Shown: positions 24,656-36,419 of the stretch, piece after piece
How the letters are laid out: every line of letters starts with the position of its first letter
Position numbering within the stretch: position 1 is the stretch's first letter
Assembly (NCBI GenBank): GCA_009760855.2
Contig: WPIO01000078.1
Span: 310,001 to 374,000, forward strand
Length of the DNA: 64,000 bases
Direction of reading: 5' to 3'
Source of the DNA: Cristatella mucedo
Lineage: Eukaryota; Bryozoa; Phylactolaemata; Cristatellidae
The notes under the pieces: generated by a model
Databases searched by the model: none
The model's input: only the letters and a program-made list of their open reading frames with translations
What the model was told of the DNA's origin: nothing
Translations under genes and position numbers: made by a program

Positions 24656-24822
24656 CAAATTAAGGCGGTTGCTTTCACGACCTCGGCCCCGAGGTCGTGG
24701 GTTCGATTCCTGCGGTGGGCGATTCTTTATCGCCACTACAAGCGGTGGTGATAGCCGTAAAGGCTCTTCTGTCGCTATACAAAAAGAGGCTGTTTAATCA
24801 GCTAGGATTTATTTGTGTATTA
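24656..24822 (+). mobile_element. tRNA-derived SINE, type 1
   Basis: TTAAGGCGGTTGCTTTCACG, B box GTGGGTTCGATTCC, body AAGCGGTGGTGATAGCCGTA, then GCTCTTCTGTCGCTATAC, ending AATCAGCTAGGATTTATT. It is close to the 45007 copy. From 24823 to 25744 I recognise only a short repeat of TTATTGGTTATCAGTT-like words at about 24978-25043. Confidence 0.85.
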
Positions 24823-25744
24823 CGATCAGTATCATTGTTCTGATCACGGATCTTGCATGCACTTTTGCTATTGCGTGTGCCGAGTCAGCAAACTGTACAT
24901 TCTTTTTGTAAGTTTTTCTTAGCATGATAATTGTGTGCTACTGAATGCTTTTCTAAGCAGGCTACCTCGCTTTTTTATCAGTTATTGGTTGTTAGCTATC
25001 TGTTGTTTGTTATTAGTTATTGGTTATCAGTTATCAGCTATGGTTTTATTGGCTGCTTGAGTAGCTCAGTACCAGTGACTCGCGTGGATGATGGCATTCA
25101 GTGGGTGTAGGCAATCACATGCAAGCTGCATCTTACTGTTACCCTGTGCGGTCCCCTGGCTGGAGGCCTTAAAAAACTTGCTGTCTACAACTCGGACAAA
25201 GTCGATTCGAGATTGTCCTGCCATCTGTCACTGACTTCAGGTTAGCAACACCTTGAGCGAATGCTCCTGTGCATGCAATTCACGCATAGGTCGCGTGGAA
25301 AAATTCGAGACTGTGAATGGTAGCTGACTGAAATTGGTGCGCTTGAATTTAAAGGCTGGTGGTGGATACAGGCTTTCTTAGGACAGCTGATTCATCTCTA
25401 TCTATATAGTAAAAGTCTGCTGGTTGAGCAACCTCGTTTATATGCAGCCAGATTGGCTCGTAGCTGTTTAAGGTCTACTGGTAAAATCATGCTATATCTC
25501 AGCCAATGCCCACTCGGCTGGTCATTGTCCTACTAGTAGTCTAGAGCAGAGGTTAATGCTCTTTGCAGGAGGATGAGGACTGCTGCTGTTTGAGATTTGT
25601 GGCTGCCTGGCTCTATTTTCTTGCACCATACATTTACCCAATGTGTGCTTCGGAAAAACTGCAAGCATTGTTCCACCGATGTGGGCTAGCATTGCATTTT
25701 TACCTGCAATCACATTCGTTTGAGTAAGCACTCTGTGACCTCGT

Positions 25745-27137
25745 CCCAAAAAACTATTAAGTAATAAAGATATCTATCAAATCTACATGGAACCTCTGGT
25801 GTTACCTAGACGAGCATGCTTAAGATCCTCGCGTGAATTAGCCACAGCAAGAAAGACGCAGAAAGAAAAAAGGCTAATTGTTGTCAGCCACCAGTCCTTT
25901 GCTGCAGTTCACCTAGGCATGCAGGATCTGCTGCTGAGCACAGTCGTAGGGGCAGAGGTATAAGAAAAGGGCATTCGATTTAGAAGCAAGTGTCTCCACA
26001 GCGGGAGATGAGGGTCGCGCGTCTTTGGGTTTCAGGGCATGTAATACATTAATAGCTCTTATACAAATCCTTTGCATGTTCCCGTCAAGCTAGATCGCTA
26101 GCTAGGTAGCTCACCTAATGCCTCAAGGCCAGCTTTAATTTTTACTGAGCTCAACAATAGCATTCCTGCCTCAAGTGACCCGACCGAGCAGCTGCAGTCA
26201 GACACGATAGGAATGAGCCATCACTTGCAGGCAGCAGAATTCCACTTACAGAGAGACACGTGCTTGTGCCTGTCTGTCTGCGCCTGCCTGCTTGAACAGA
26301 TCAAGTGGGCCAATCTGGGCCGCTCTGCAGTCTCGGCTTCATAGCTACTCAGATTGCATCGCCCTCGTCGTGCTCCGCCTTTTGTATGCACAGGAAGGCA
26401 GTTGCAGTGGCGCCCCTGACTTATTGCCATTGTTTATTCACTTATAGAGATATTTAAAAAGCCAGCAGGATGCCAGTATTCAGAATTCCTGCAATAATAT
26501 GCTTTTATGATGACTTGGATGGTATTAATAATATGACCACGTGAGCAAGGCATTAAATCTGTACTTGCAATGTAAATTGAGTAAAGGTCAGCTAATGAAA
26601 TATGTCTCATTTGTAATAGCAGCAGGAGAGCCTTACCGGTTTTCACAACACTTACAGCTGACAATAAAGAATGCTCTGTCGCAGGGCTTGAAACTATGAC
26701 TCTCTGGTTTTTGAAGTAAAAGCACATTTACCATCGATGAAGAGCTGGGGAAAGTGCGGGAACGCTACACGTGCATGCTTTGTACGTTGCACATACGGTG
26801 CTCACAGCGTCTTGTACACACCACATAATCCAACTAACGTTCTTTGCTGCACGACACGTTATAGATGGGTGAAAAAACGCCGACAGTCCAATAGGCTTGG
26901 TGCCTCTGTGCTAAACACATTGACGAAGAAGACAATAATGCGGACCGTTAGCATACTACACGAATTGTATCTACTGGTAAATGGCATGGATATTCGTTTG
27001 ATGGAGCCATGGTAGCAACGTCCAGCATAGATGGAATTTAGACTTGCTCACTAGGGAAGAAATGTGTCATTCACTACAGGTAGTGCGAACAAAATGGCCA
27101 CTGAGACAATTGGTTATTTCTAAGCCTGTGTTACATA
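25745..27137. repeat. Inverted-repeat block ii, right copy
   Basis: This is the counterpart of 430-1530. The best core is 26075-26420 (matching 860-1200). About 345 bases at 26515-26860 have no counterpart on the left. The outer end (27080-27135) contains GGCCACTGAGACAATTGGTT, matched in reverse complement near 445-490. Confidence 0.75.
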
Positions 27138-27299
27138 CTACCTAACTAATGGACTTGCAGAAACATAAAAAAAACTTTAGTCTTACGTGCAAATTTAGGC
27201 CCACACATTCGATTACATTCGATCTCATTAATTCTGCGGTTTGTATTCTGTTATTTTTTTAAATCATTATTGTATCGTAAAACCTAAGCCTTTTGACAT

Positions 27300-27690
27300 T
27301 GATGTCGTCCCCTAACAGATAGCTTCTCTGCCCCTTGTGCTTATTTCAGCCTCCGACTGGCCCTTACTTTTGAACCTATACAAATCAGCACCAGTCGCTA
27401 CTTCTGATGAGTTTGCTACTCCGACTAAGCACATTGTAATCCTCGCCTAGATGTACCATGGTTTACTGCTTCAGTTAAGCTATCTAGGACTTGTAGGCCC
27501 TAGCTTGAAAAATAATACGAAAATAAAGGACCTGCTATCAGTGAACTGGCCCATCAGGACTATTATTTGAACGTCATGTAAAAGCCTGGATTGGGTTCTA
27601 AAGTCAGAGGAAATTACCGCCTTGTCTTCCTCCATCCTTTTATGTCCACTGCTCTCGAAAGTATTATTGCTCGATACCATTAAGTGAATA
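27300..27690 (+). mobile_element. L2-type LINE fragment, region upstream of the RT core
   Basis: DVPWFTASVKLSRTC (family: APWF...L..L...R) is followed about 150 bases later by NYRLVFLHPFMSTALESIIA (family: NYRP.S.LPFLSK.LE..V). These are the linker and first RT block of L2/CR1. It lies between inverted-repeat blocks ii and i. Confidence 0.6.
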
Positions 27691-27734
27691 CGCTCCTCTC
27701 TTAAATCTAACAGCCAACGATGAAAATAATAATA

Positions 27735-27909
27735 AAAGCTGATTTAACAGCCTCTTTTTATAGAGCAGCAGAAGAGATTTAAAAGCTATCACCACCGCTT
27801 CTGGCAATAAAGCGGCAATATAGGATTACCCTCCTAAGGATTAAAAACCACGTCCTCGGGACCGTGGTCGTGAAAAGCAATCGTCTCACCCAGTATGCCA
27901 TCACGGCTC
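27735..27909 (-). mobile_element. tRNA-derived SINE, type 1
   Basis: On the minus strand the head GGCATACTGGGTGAGACGAT, TTCACGACCACGG, a decayed B box (TGGTTTTTAATCC), the body AAGCGGTGGTGATAGCTTTT and the end TTAAATCAGCTTTTATTA. This is the most diverged type 1 copy. Confidence 0.75.
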
Positions 27910-28439
27910 GTTTATGCTGCAACGTATAGTAACGTCACTCTCTCGGTCCGGCTCAATCTATCGGCAGACCGGCAATCACAATCCGAAGGCACCTTCTTCC
28001 TCCAGCAAGACCTATTGGATCGCTGTTGAAGTCGGTAGCCTCACCTTAGTCGGTAGCCTTATCTTGGGCTTTCTAGCTGGGAGGGGAACGAGGCTCAATT
28101 GTTTCACTTGGCTCCACTTCGGTCCCTGGCTAGAGCAGCTGGGGGTTCCATGCCTGATGCTACTGTCCTTTTTTAACATTCTTCGGTTCTTAACCGTAGA
28201 ATAGCTGTCTAGAGTTCTACAACGAATGGAGTTGATTGAAGAAAGTAAATTATTCAGCAATTTCTCAGCCGGAGGATCACACAAGTCTTTATTCACTTCT
28301 AACTAAGAGATATACTCGTAACTGAAGCATTGGTAGAGCCGCACAGAGTTCCTGAATAACAGCACCCTTGAAGTCCTGATTACCCTCAGTGGAGACTGAT
28401 CGCGAAGTTGAAAGGTCAAGGTGAGCTGGCCCGACCTCC

Positions 28440-28775
28440 CCACAACAGCTGCTCTCCAAGGCTGGTAGCCTCTTCCCAGTAGAAGCGTGGCCGCGGCCAG
28501 GGAGAAGCTCAGATGCTCGAATGGCGCTTACGGGCCACCAAAGCGAAAAGTGGCTGGATGGTTGCAGCTGCCCGACCTTTGCTCTGTGAGCCAGACTTGT
28601 GAAAGCTTCAACCTGCTTAGGGTCCTCACTCTTCGAACTTGCTGTGTTAAAGTCAAACCTTCATGTCATGCGGTAGTCAAAACTCCCCTCCCATGGTATC
28701 AGGGCCTACTATATCCAATAAAACCGGCCAACTACTAAGACTGCCTTTGCAAAAGCAGCATAGGAAATGACAAAT
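28440..28775. repeat. Long direct repeat, copy 1, segment a
   Basis: It matches 59975-60415 in the same orientation, for example GCTCAGATGCTCGAATGG, TATCAGGGCCTACTATATCC against CATCAGGGCCAACTATATCC, and AACTACTAAG. The second copy holds a 130-base CT microsatellite that this one lacks. No gene is recognised. The stretch 27910-28439 is unassigned. Confidence 0.7.
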
Positions 28776-28784
28776 GACGCCGCC

Positions 28785-28860
28785 GGGCGAGCAAAGCCGT
28801 CTGCTCGCCCAGCCCCCAGCTATCGGCCTCTGACCTTTCTGCAGTGGTGACCTCACGTTG
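28785..28860. repeat. Inverted-repeat block i, right copy
   Basis: Reverse-complement partner of 1-77. It directly follows segment a of the long direct repeat, so the large inverted repeat probably runs on into that segment beyond the left edge of the window. Confidence 0.7.
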
Positions 28861-29069
28861 AGGGTCAAGCCAATTAGCCGCTGCTTGCGAACGTTAGGAA
28901 GAACTATCTGTCTGATGAAGAATCGTCCGCTGGGGTGGCATCTAAAGTGAATGCTGGTGTGCACGGCCCCCATACGAGATGAGTTGCAGTGTTTCAGTGG
29001 TATGTGGAAAGCAGTAAATCTCTAAAACTAGCGATTGCTTCGAAAGATTTGGGAGTCTTACAACATGCG

Positions 29070-29215
29070 TAAAGTGCCTAGAAAAAGATTAAGTTCTCTG
29101 AGGGTGCTATATAAATGTGCTTCCTTTGCAGCAAATTTAAAGAAGTGCCTAGAAAGAGATTGAGTTATCTGGGGCGCTATATCAAATGCATTATTATAAT
29201 TATTACAATTATTAT
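29070..29215 (+). mobile_element. Two solitary L2-A 3' ends in tandem
   Basis: CGTAAAGTGCCTAGAAAAAG ... GGGTGCTATATAAATGTG is followed at once by GAAGTGCCTAGAAAGAGATT ... GGGCGCTATATCAAATGC and an ATTATTA tail. Two ends in a row suggest one inserted into the tail of the other, or slippage during reverse transcription. Confidence 0.75.
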
Positions 29216-29282
29216 TACCGCTGTTAACTCTTGGCGCGCTGGCAGCGCTCAGCTAGGTCATCGGTGTTGGGCGTTCTTATGA

Positions 29283-29762
29283 TCACGCGACCCTCACTAG
29301 TTTCAGTAGCGGTGCAGTGCACGCAATGTGCAAAGACCTGAAGCTTGAATTATGCCAACGATAACAACACAGCGTTCGACATTCAGCTCTAGCCGCGCTA
29401 ACAGCAACTCCCTATTAAGAAAGGGTAGACAAGAGTACGCATATTACGGCTGATACGACTGGTGACTTCCAGCAGACTCTTGTACAGGCTTATATAAACT
29501 TTAGCTCTGTGCCTCGACACATCGACTGGCAAACAGCTACTCCAAGCGAGTGACTGCGGTCAGGCGCACATCATGCATAACGATCGTCATACATAACGTA
29601 CGTGGTAGAGAAATCTCGTTTGGGCATATTCAAAAATATCGCTGCTCATAAGCCTTGGCTTAAAGCGGCTATTTTACAAGCGGATGTCAAGCTTAATACA
29701 TAAGTCAAGCTTATAGTTCGTAATCGAGGTCCACCTGTCACCTCATAGCTCGTAATCGCGGG
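29283..29762. repeat. 480-bp inverted repeat, left arm
   Basis: This is the reverse complement of about 30650-31125 over its whole length. Shared words include GGTGACTTCCAGCAGACTC and CCAAGCGAGTGACTGCGGTC. The arms enclose about 890 bases. Identity is around 75-80 percent by eye, with a better core near 29450-29560. The left arm is absent from the second copy of the long direct repeat at 60 kb. Confidence 0.8.
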
Positions 29763-29851
29763 GCATTCGATCTTTTCCTTATTCTGGCGCATTTCAATAT
29801 CGCATTTCCATTTCCTGTAGATAAGCCAACTTTGATGAACCGTAGCTTAAC

Positions 29852-29884
<33 letters not shown>
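29852..29884. repeat. (TA)n microsatellite
   Basis: About 16 TA units directly next to a SINE-type tail on the minus strand (29895-29985: GAATCTCTATTTAGGCGCTT). That SINE end is also present at 60655-60735 in the second copy of the long direct repeat. Confidence 0.95.
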
Positions 29885-29889
<5 letters not shown>

Positions 29890-31560
29890 ATTTTTAATTT
29901 TGCAGCGCTCTAGGAGAACTGAATCTCTATTTAGGCGCTTCGCATACACCACGAGGCTTGGGGCTTGACTTAGTACTAGGTAATACGATACATTTACCTA
30001 GTATTAAAGGTCATAATAACAAGCCCATCAAATTTTAAACCACATGACTCGCACGCTCTCATGCAAATGGGCTCGAAAGACGCTGGAGCCACGTGAGTAA
30101 TTCGCTTGAATTTATTGCATCCATCCAGATAAATACCAGAACCCACCGCCGGGCGTGCAACTGCTGATAAAATAATCATACAATTTAATATGCACTCCTT
30201 ACTGGAGCTAGCAATTTCTCTGCGAATTGGCGATGGATTCCGATGGAAAACGGCGGATACGTGCTTGGCGCAGAGAATTTCTTGACTATTTGTGCTTACT
30301 TACAGCGTTTTTCTTCAATTCGTGGAGCCCTAGGCGAAGCCTTGTGCCAGTCTGCTCGCAGAGCGACTTCCTGCACTGTTCGATGGACTCTGACCTCGAC
30401 TAATACTGTCTGGCTACCCGTCGGAAGTAGGAGGCGGCTAACCGCCCGCCGTTGCAGCGAGTACAGATGCAGGTCAGAGAGATCGAGTTTCTCTGGATAG
30501 ACTATAAGAGGCTGTGTATCGCGGTTTACACCGGTTCGTCCTGTCTACTGCTACCTGCACCGCGGCTGCCGGCACCACCTGCTACTCACTGGAAGCAACG
30601 TTAGACTGCACACGGGTAAGAACTGCATGCTTTGCGCCAGAAGTTATATGACCCCGCGATTATGAACTGCGAGCCTGACAGCTGGACCTCGATTACGAAC
30701 TATGAGCTTGGCCGTTGAATTATACCTGAGAGCCGCTCATAAAATAGCCACGACAGAACGAGTCTTATGAGCGGCACGTTATACGATGATATAGGAACGA
30801 GATTTCTTCACGGCGTGCGACCTGGTTGTTATATATGGCACGCGCCTGACCGCAGTCACTCGCTTGGAGTAGCGGTCAGCCGGTCGGTGAGTCACAGCGC
30901 TGAGCTAGAGCTGCTGTACGTCTGTAAACGAGTCTGCTGGAAGTCACCAGTCGTGTCAGCCGTGTCATACACAGGCTGTCGTTTGCGCTCTTTCTAATGG
31001 AGCGTTGCTGCTAGCGCCGCTAGAGATAAATATCGAGCGCTGTGATGTTATCGTACGAGTATTTCGAGCTGCAGGTCTTCGCACATTGCACGCATTGTCC
31101 CGCTACCGGAACTAGCGAGGGTCGCGCGGTCGCAACGCCGTACCGATGTCTGCAAAGAGCTGTAACCGAAGGAGAGATGAATTTCAAAGGCGTTGCTGTT
31201 ACATACGACCGCGGCGTGTTTGTAGCGCTTTATCGCTTTAGTTCTTTCCACAGAAATTCAGGCGTTCGCAACGGCCACGTTGCCAACGTCACATCCGCGC
31301 GATCCAAACTGTCTGGGTAGCGGTAATGTATGGAGACCTAGCTAACGCAATATGCGAAACAGTAAGGACAGAGCGCTGCATGTCCTGCAGGCAGCTCTGG
31401 CCTCAGTAGGAAAAGCGCAAAGAATTACTGGCTTGATGAACGATACACTGCGAGCAAAGGTGGCAAAAAACTGGTACCGATTGTCCTGTTTGTTGCCGCA
31501 GTGTTCTACCATGCTGCGCCCCAGCGTACCATTATACGCTCCACCGTATTGTCCGACGAA
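29890..31560. repeat. Long direct repeat, copy 1, segment b
   Basis: It is collinear with 60650-62176 plus 63735-64000. Matching landmarks in order are a minus-strand SINE end, TATGCACTCCTTACTGGAGC, GCTTGGCGCAGAGAATTTC, GTAAACGAGTCTGCTGGAAG and GGTAATGTATGGAGACCT. The 63.7-64.0 kb part continues to the last base of the window. Open frames of about 85-98 codons on this segment are not kept in the second copy. It includes the right arm (30650-31125) of the 480-bp inverted repeat. I do not know the family. Confidence 0.75.
30650..31125. repeat. 480-bp inverted repeat, right arm
   Basis: Partner of 29283-29762. A third copy of the same sequence, in this orientation, lies at about 61620-62110. 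The inner part holds two tandem versions of GATTAYGAACTRYGAGC. Confidence 0.8.
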
Positions 31561-32124
31561 GGACGTAAGAGCGGCATGTCGTCCATGTTTCATGGACACC
31601 CAGTACCACTACTTGACGAAGTACCCCGTGATTAGCCTCCGTTTTTGAGTGCGCTTAGCACCAGCGGTATCAAAGCAGCTTTATAAAACTTGCGGCCCTA
31701 GCTGCGCTTAGCCGGTTTACACTTAGAAGTGCTCCGGGCTAGTCGATACTGCTTCCGGTTGGCTCTGACAGCACTCGTCGAGTGGCCCTAATTGCCACTT
31801 CTAGCTGCGCAGTACTAACTAAGCTTAGCATAGGCTCCGAATGCATGACGTAATTTTGGGCTCGGAAATCTCCGTTTTGAAACCAGTGCTGTAAATGTGA
31901 CTCAAAAAATGGCTCTGGTTTGTGCTCGCTGTGTTTCTTCCTGTTAGCTATTTTCCATCCACAGGCTTGCTCGAGCCAGCTTTTGGAAAATTGGTACAGA
32001 AACAGGCTATCCGGAGTCCAAAAATTTCCATTTCCGAGTTTAACTAAGGCTCGGGATTTGCAAAACGTCCTTTCGGGGATGCCTGAGGCACTCTATAAAA
32101 CGAGCTAATCGAAAGATAGGAGTT
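31561..32124. other. Unassigned DNA
   Basis: No repeat family, SINE or protein motif is recognised, and frames are under 65 codons. Confidence 0.4.
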
Positions 32125-32205
32125 GGTTTTGGCCCAGGGTAAGCACACGACCTACAGCGGTCAAGGTCGTGCGCTCGAGCCCGGTGGTAAAATTAAAACG
32201 CCCGG
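32125..32205 (+). mobile_element. tRNA-like SINE head
   Basis: GGTTTTGGCCCAGGGTAAGC followed by CACGACC and the B box GTGCGCTCGAGCCCGG. There is no recognisable body, so it is a truncated SINE or tRNA pseudogene. From 32206 to 32788 nothing is recognised. Confidence 0.5.
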
Positions 32206-32788
32206 CTAGAATTTGTGTTCCACTACAAGCGCTATGGAACTTACTAATAGTATTATCATTTTAAAATGGGTAGGAATATGACGGAATTTGAACCGGCTGC
32301 TTAAACCGCCACACTTGCCTGTGAGTAACACGTGTGCAGCACCGGCTCGTAGCATATGCTGCCTGGGGCATTCAGCCCTGCACGCAAGTCTACTAATATC
32401 CGGGGACGGGGCTCTATGCTGCATCGTTTCGCCATTTCATGAAGCCATTTAGACAAGTGAGCTTGCTTTTGGTATCGACGTTGCTCATTTTGGCATCAAA
32501 CCTTTTCAGCTAATCAGATTTTACTGCTACAGGGTAGACAGACCTAGTGGGGAAACACGCTTTGATGCCATCAGAAATACCTTCGCGTCGCGTATAGGTG
32601 AAGCATTCAGACTAGCACCTGCCTCAGAATCGGTGCCGCGTCCAAATAGTCAGCTCCGCGACATTTCGGTAGACGGAGGTTGTGATACCCTCCCGCCTAG
32701 TACAGCGACGGCGTGTTTCTGCTTGGTGATCTTCGTGGTGAGCACGGCGGAGAGCAGTAGCTGGGCAGGGCCATGACCTTCGCTCGGC

Positions 32789-33586
32789 TCATGCTAACCG
32801 TGCGCACGTACATGCAAGTGCACGCTTGCAATCCCTCACACCCACGAAAAACCAGCACCGAGGTGATGCACGCTCCCTCCGCCGTCTTGGTCTGTGTTTT
32901 GTTTGTCCTGCTCTTTGCAGGTCGGCGATGCCCTGCACGGCGCCTACTTCGGCGTAGGCTTCTTCTTTTGTCTGTTTGGCACTGTTTTCTCTCACTCTTT
33001 TACTTTCAGCCTTGTATTTACGGTAATCTACGATTCGCTCAAAAACTTGCTTGAAGCAACGTGTCGTTGAAAGTCCCGACCGGCTTAAAATGCGTACACC
33101 CGCGTCGATGCGCAGCCAGGCGCTACTCGCGCGCGCGAGAGACCTGCGCGTCGCCTCGCAGCCGACCGACCGACGGCGCATCCTAGAAAGCGATGCTCTC
33201 GCGCCCGGGAGACCGGCGGCCGCGTCGTTCGGCCGACGTACGGCGGCGTACTCGCGACCTAGCCGGGCGTGGCTCGTCGGAGACGGCTCTCCCCGGCGCC
33301 GGTCGTCGTCGTCGTCGTTGTCTGTCCTCGCGTAATTGCCCGATGGCCAGCGCTCGTCGGAGGCGGCCTGGCGAGACGGCACGCGGTCCCTGCTCGGGGA
33401 GCCCGCGGCCAGCGGCGCCGACGACGGTCCCCTGGACGGCGTCCGGCCGTCGTACTGGTCAGTCTCGAATGAGTGGTTTTTCTGCTGCGGTTGCGACGCG
33501 CGGGCTTGGCGTCCGCCGCCAACGCCAGGCGGCGGCGAGTAGGTCTCCGGATCGACGCGCGTGTAGCGTGAGTTGCTCGCGGCCAT
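32789..33586 (-). CDS. Candidate first coding exon of an unknown host gene
   Basis: The minus strand has a 265-codon open frame starting MAASNSRYTRVDPETYSPPP. The start codon has a strong Kozak context (AAAGAATGG: A at -3, G at +4). The first about 120 residues are hydrophilic and rich in Pro, Ser, Arg, Gly and Gln, with a DNDDDDDRRR acidic-to-basic patch: a typical disordered cytoplasmic N-terminus. The frame lies in the most GC- and CpG-rich stretch of the window (about 33080-33560), as a 5' exon near a CpG-rich promoter would. The true exon probably ends before 32789. GT sites near 33262 (CTAG/GTCGCG) and 33005 are candidates, but none is convincing. The antisense frames are also open because of the base composition, which weakens the case. 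No signal peptide, membrane segment or known domain is seen, and I do not recognise a family. Confidence 0.3.
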   Translation of the reverse strand: MAASNSRYTRVDPETYSPPPGVGGGRQARASQPQQKNHSFETDQYDGRTPSRGPSSAPLAAGSPSRDRVPSRQAASDERWPSGNYARTDNDDDDDRRRGEPSPTSHARLGREYAAVRRPNDAAAGLPGARASLSRMRRRSVGCEATRRSLARASSAWLRIDAGVRILSRSGLSTTRCFKQVFERIVDYRKYKAESKRVRENSAKQTKEEAYAEVGAVQGIADLQRAGQTKHRPRRRRERASPRCWFFVGVRDCKRALACTCARLA

Positions 33587-34779
33587 TCTTTCAAAGAATG
33601 ATGCATTATGCGTGCTTAAGAGTGCTGCATTAACATTGGATACACTGTTTTCGCAGGCCGCTTTTATATTGCACGTGCCGCTTGTTAAGGAAAAGATGTA
33701 TGCAATGAGAAATGAAATTTTAATGACCAGTCTGGACTCTCCTGTAGTTTTAAATTTAAGGTCAGGGTTTGAATCAAAAGGTTTTTTGCGGAACTACACA
33801 GCCAATATGCCCGGCGAGCGCTAGCGGTGGAACGTTATTCTTGGAAAGTGCGATCCATTTTATTTTACTTCGGCCGATGCTGTAGACTTCTGTTAGGAAG
33901 GGAGTCTCATCACCGCAGTGACTGAACACCCGCGAGGTGACGTTCATAAAACACGAGATTTACGTGAAGCTAGATTGAAAGCGTGCATGCAGAATAGCTC
34001 AAGTCCATATTCGTCTATCACCCTTTGCTTTTTGAAGAGAAAGACGCGTCACTTGAATGCCAGAGCGCTGACGTTGCAGCTCAGTCCTAATGCACAATTA
34101 ACTGACGATTCAGCAGTTACCAGAGCCAAACAGTAGCGTCGCAGTTGAACGCGAAAATATTGATCGGCCGATACGGCTACTGGATTTGCTGGACGCATGG
34201 AAATAGCATTAGGTTCCACTTAAAAGGCACGAGAGACGAAACAGGAGTTGATGGAAGAAATTTTTAGTTTAGCTGTTGAGCCAAGTATTTTGACCTATAT
34301 CTTCTGGATCAGCATTGAATGAGAACACAGAAAAAAAGGGGGTTTATTTCGTTCCACTGTTGAAGCCTAAAACATCCGGCGCATGCGGGCTTACGTTGCA
34401 AACACAATCCTCGCTCGTGACATTATCTCCAAATATAAATTTATTTGTAGCTGAATTTTTGAGAGTTGCAGTTCTGAAGTTACTTAGTGATAGAGAAACT
34501 AGTAACGAAGCTCGAATCGAGACTCGCATCATCAAGCTAAAAAATATAAGCTAAAACTAACAAAAATTCTGCCTCAGTGTCGGTAAAGCAATGGCGGCAC
34601 AATTCCTCGATTCGTGAAGTCGCTACTACGTCCGTTCAAGCTCCGGTGCAGCTGGAAAACATCTACAGTAGAGCAACGCTTACGGTAGAGCACGTTTAGC
34701 CCATATTTTCGAATCTATAACTTGGACCGAAGGAGAAAACTTGATGAAATTCCTAATATAGGCGGTGCAAAGAAAGGTT
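33587..34779. other. Unassigned DNA upstream of the candidate exon
   Basis: If the candidate exon is real, its promoter would lie here. I see no clear TATA box in place. Frames of 60-83 codons show no motif and no repeat family is recognised. Confidence 0.35.
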
Positions 34780-35880
34780 CGTTCGCTTTTAGTTCGGCAT
34801 TTCGCCGTCTCTTAATTGGGCGTTGGATTTCTTACTAGCGTTTCGCCAGCGACTTCACTTGGCTGCACCATTGCAAGAGCCACGTTTAGCCTAACAATGC
34901 GTCAGTATTGTTGGGGTGCATTCGGCCAGGAGACGTAGATGTAATCCTTCACTTGGTTTAGGTAGTGCTAAATAAGCTCTAGTTATCTTTTGCCTTGGCA
35001 TTTGGTACGCACGCGACGGCCATGGGTCTGCTGCGGTACAGTTAAGGGCGCAGTAGCATTTTGCAGGATAGAGAGTAAGAAATAATACAAACGACAGTCA
35101 CTCTTATTTCGTTGAATGCACTGTGTTACAACTACAATCATAGCGGCGTTTCGGAGGTTCTGACAAAGCATAGGAAGTAAGGATACGCCATACGGAGCTG
35201 GGAAGCCGCCGGAAAGCTCACGTGCGAAATCGATTGCCGTCTTTGCAATCTCCGAATAAATGCTACGCGGCGAAGAAGGTCGACGAGTCGGCGCCGCTTC
35301 GAGTGCCGACCCGGCGTCGTTTATCCTCCTCTTCATTGTCGTCCTCCTCGTCGTCCAGCCCTTCGCCACGCCTCTTTGGGCTCCTCTCGTGCGGAGGCAG
35401 GCAGCCTTGGAGGGGGGCGGCGGGGCAGGGTTAGGCGAGCCGGCAGCACCTACTTGCAAGACGAGCATTTGCCACAAGCAAGAGCAATTCTCGCATCGTC
35501 CTCTCCTCGACGCTCGGTCGAGCGTCGACTCCGCCTCCGCTCTGCTTTGCCGCCTGCAGCGGGCAGAGCGTCACAAGCGCTAGCGGAGGCAGGCGGCGGA
35601 AGTAGGGCGGCCTCCTACGCCGGCGGAAAACGAGGCCGCCGCGGAGTCGGCTGCGGGCCTGGAACGCTACGCGGCAAAGGTCAACGAGTCCGCAGCCCGT
35701 TCGCGACATCGTTTGCCCCCGTAGTTCCCCTGTTCGTCGTCCTCGTCATTCAGCTCCTCACCACGCCCACTCGGGCTCTTCTCTTGCGGTGGCAGAGCGT
35801 CCTCCAGCCAAACGTCGGACAGGATGCGGAGCTACGCGAAGAAGAAATCGGTTCGCGGGCGCGAGCCACGTGCCAGGCCA
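34780..35880. repeat. Diverged duplicated block, copy 1, with internal tandem duplication
   Basis: It shares with 36420-37620, in mostly the same order, AATTGGGCGTTGGATTTCTT, GCAAGAGCCACRTTT, GGTCTGCNTGCGGTACAGTTAAG and, best, 35440-35680 with 36575-36800 (CGCCTGCAGCGGGCAGAG, TACGCCGGCGGAAAACGAGG). Within copy 1, about 35265-35450 and 35655-35830 are a tandem pair offset by about 390 bases (GTCGTCCTCCTCGTCGTCCAG, GGGCTCCTCTCGTGCGGAGG). A 164-codon minus frame (34983-35477) is not kept in the other copy, so no gene is called. Confidence 0.6.
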
Positions 35881-36419
35881 CGTGATACGGTCGACCGAAT
35901 ACAAAGGATGGCTGGGATAGCTACCGCGACGGCACGTGCGTGAGGAAAGCGTAAACAGGCTAACCCTGTATGCAGGCACTCTTTTGTACTGGTACGTTTG
36001 GGGTTGTCATGCGACCCTGAGCCTTTCAGTCGGTCAGGCTTAAAAGAAGCAGCTGCTTCACTGAGCGAGTTAAAAGTACACGTGGAGTCTTTGAAGAGCT
36101 TCCCCCAAAGCCCAGCAGCTACTCTGGCTGATGCAAGGAAAATGGCCACCCAGCATTAGAATTTAATAAGCAAACCAATCATTTGACGTCAATTACACGG
36201 CGGCTCGAGAGGCTTCTAGTTGTGGCCGATAAGAGTCACTTCACTCATTAATTGGTAGCAGTCTCTTTATTGTAGATTGTGCTGCCAAACGTACTCGAGC
36301 AGTGCTGCTCCGAATCGAGACCCGCGCCGATAGTTTGTAGGTGGGGCTCTATTTATTCTGTCGATGTCGCATTATTACATTGCTGATTAATGAGGTGGAA
36401 ATAAAGATTACCTTCCCTT

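Noticed and set aside
34983-35477. 164-codon minus-strand frame in GC-rich DNA
   Set aside because: The duplicate block at 36.5 kb does not keep the frame, and other frames there are also open because of base composition.
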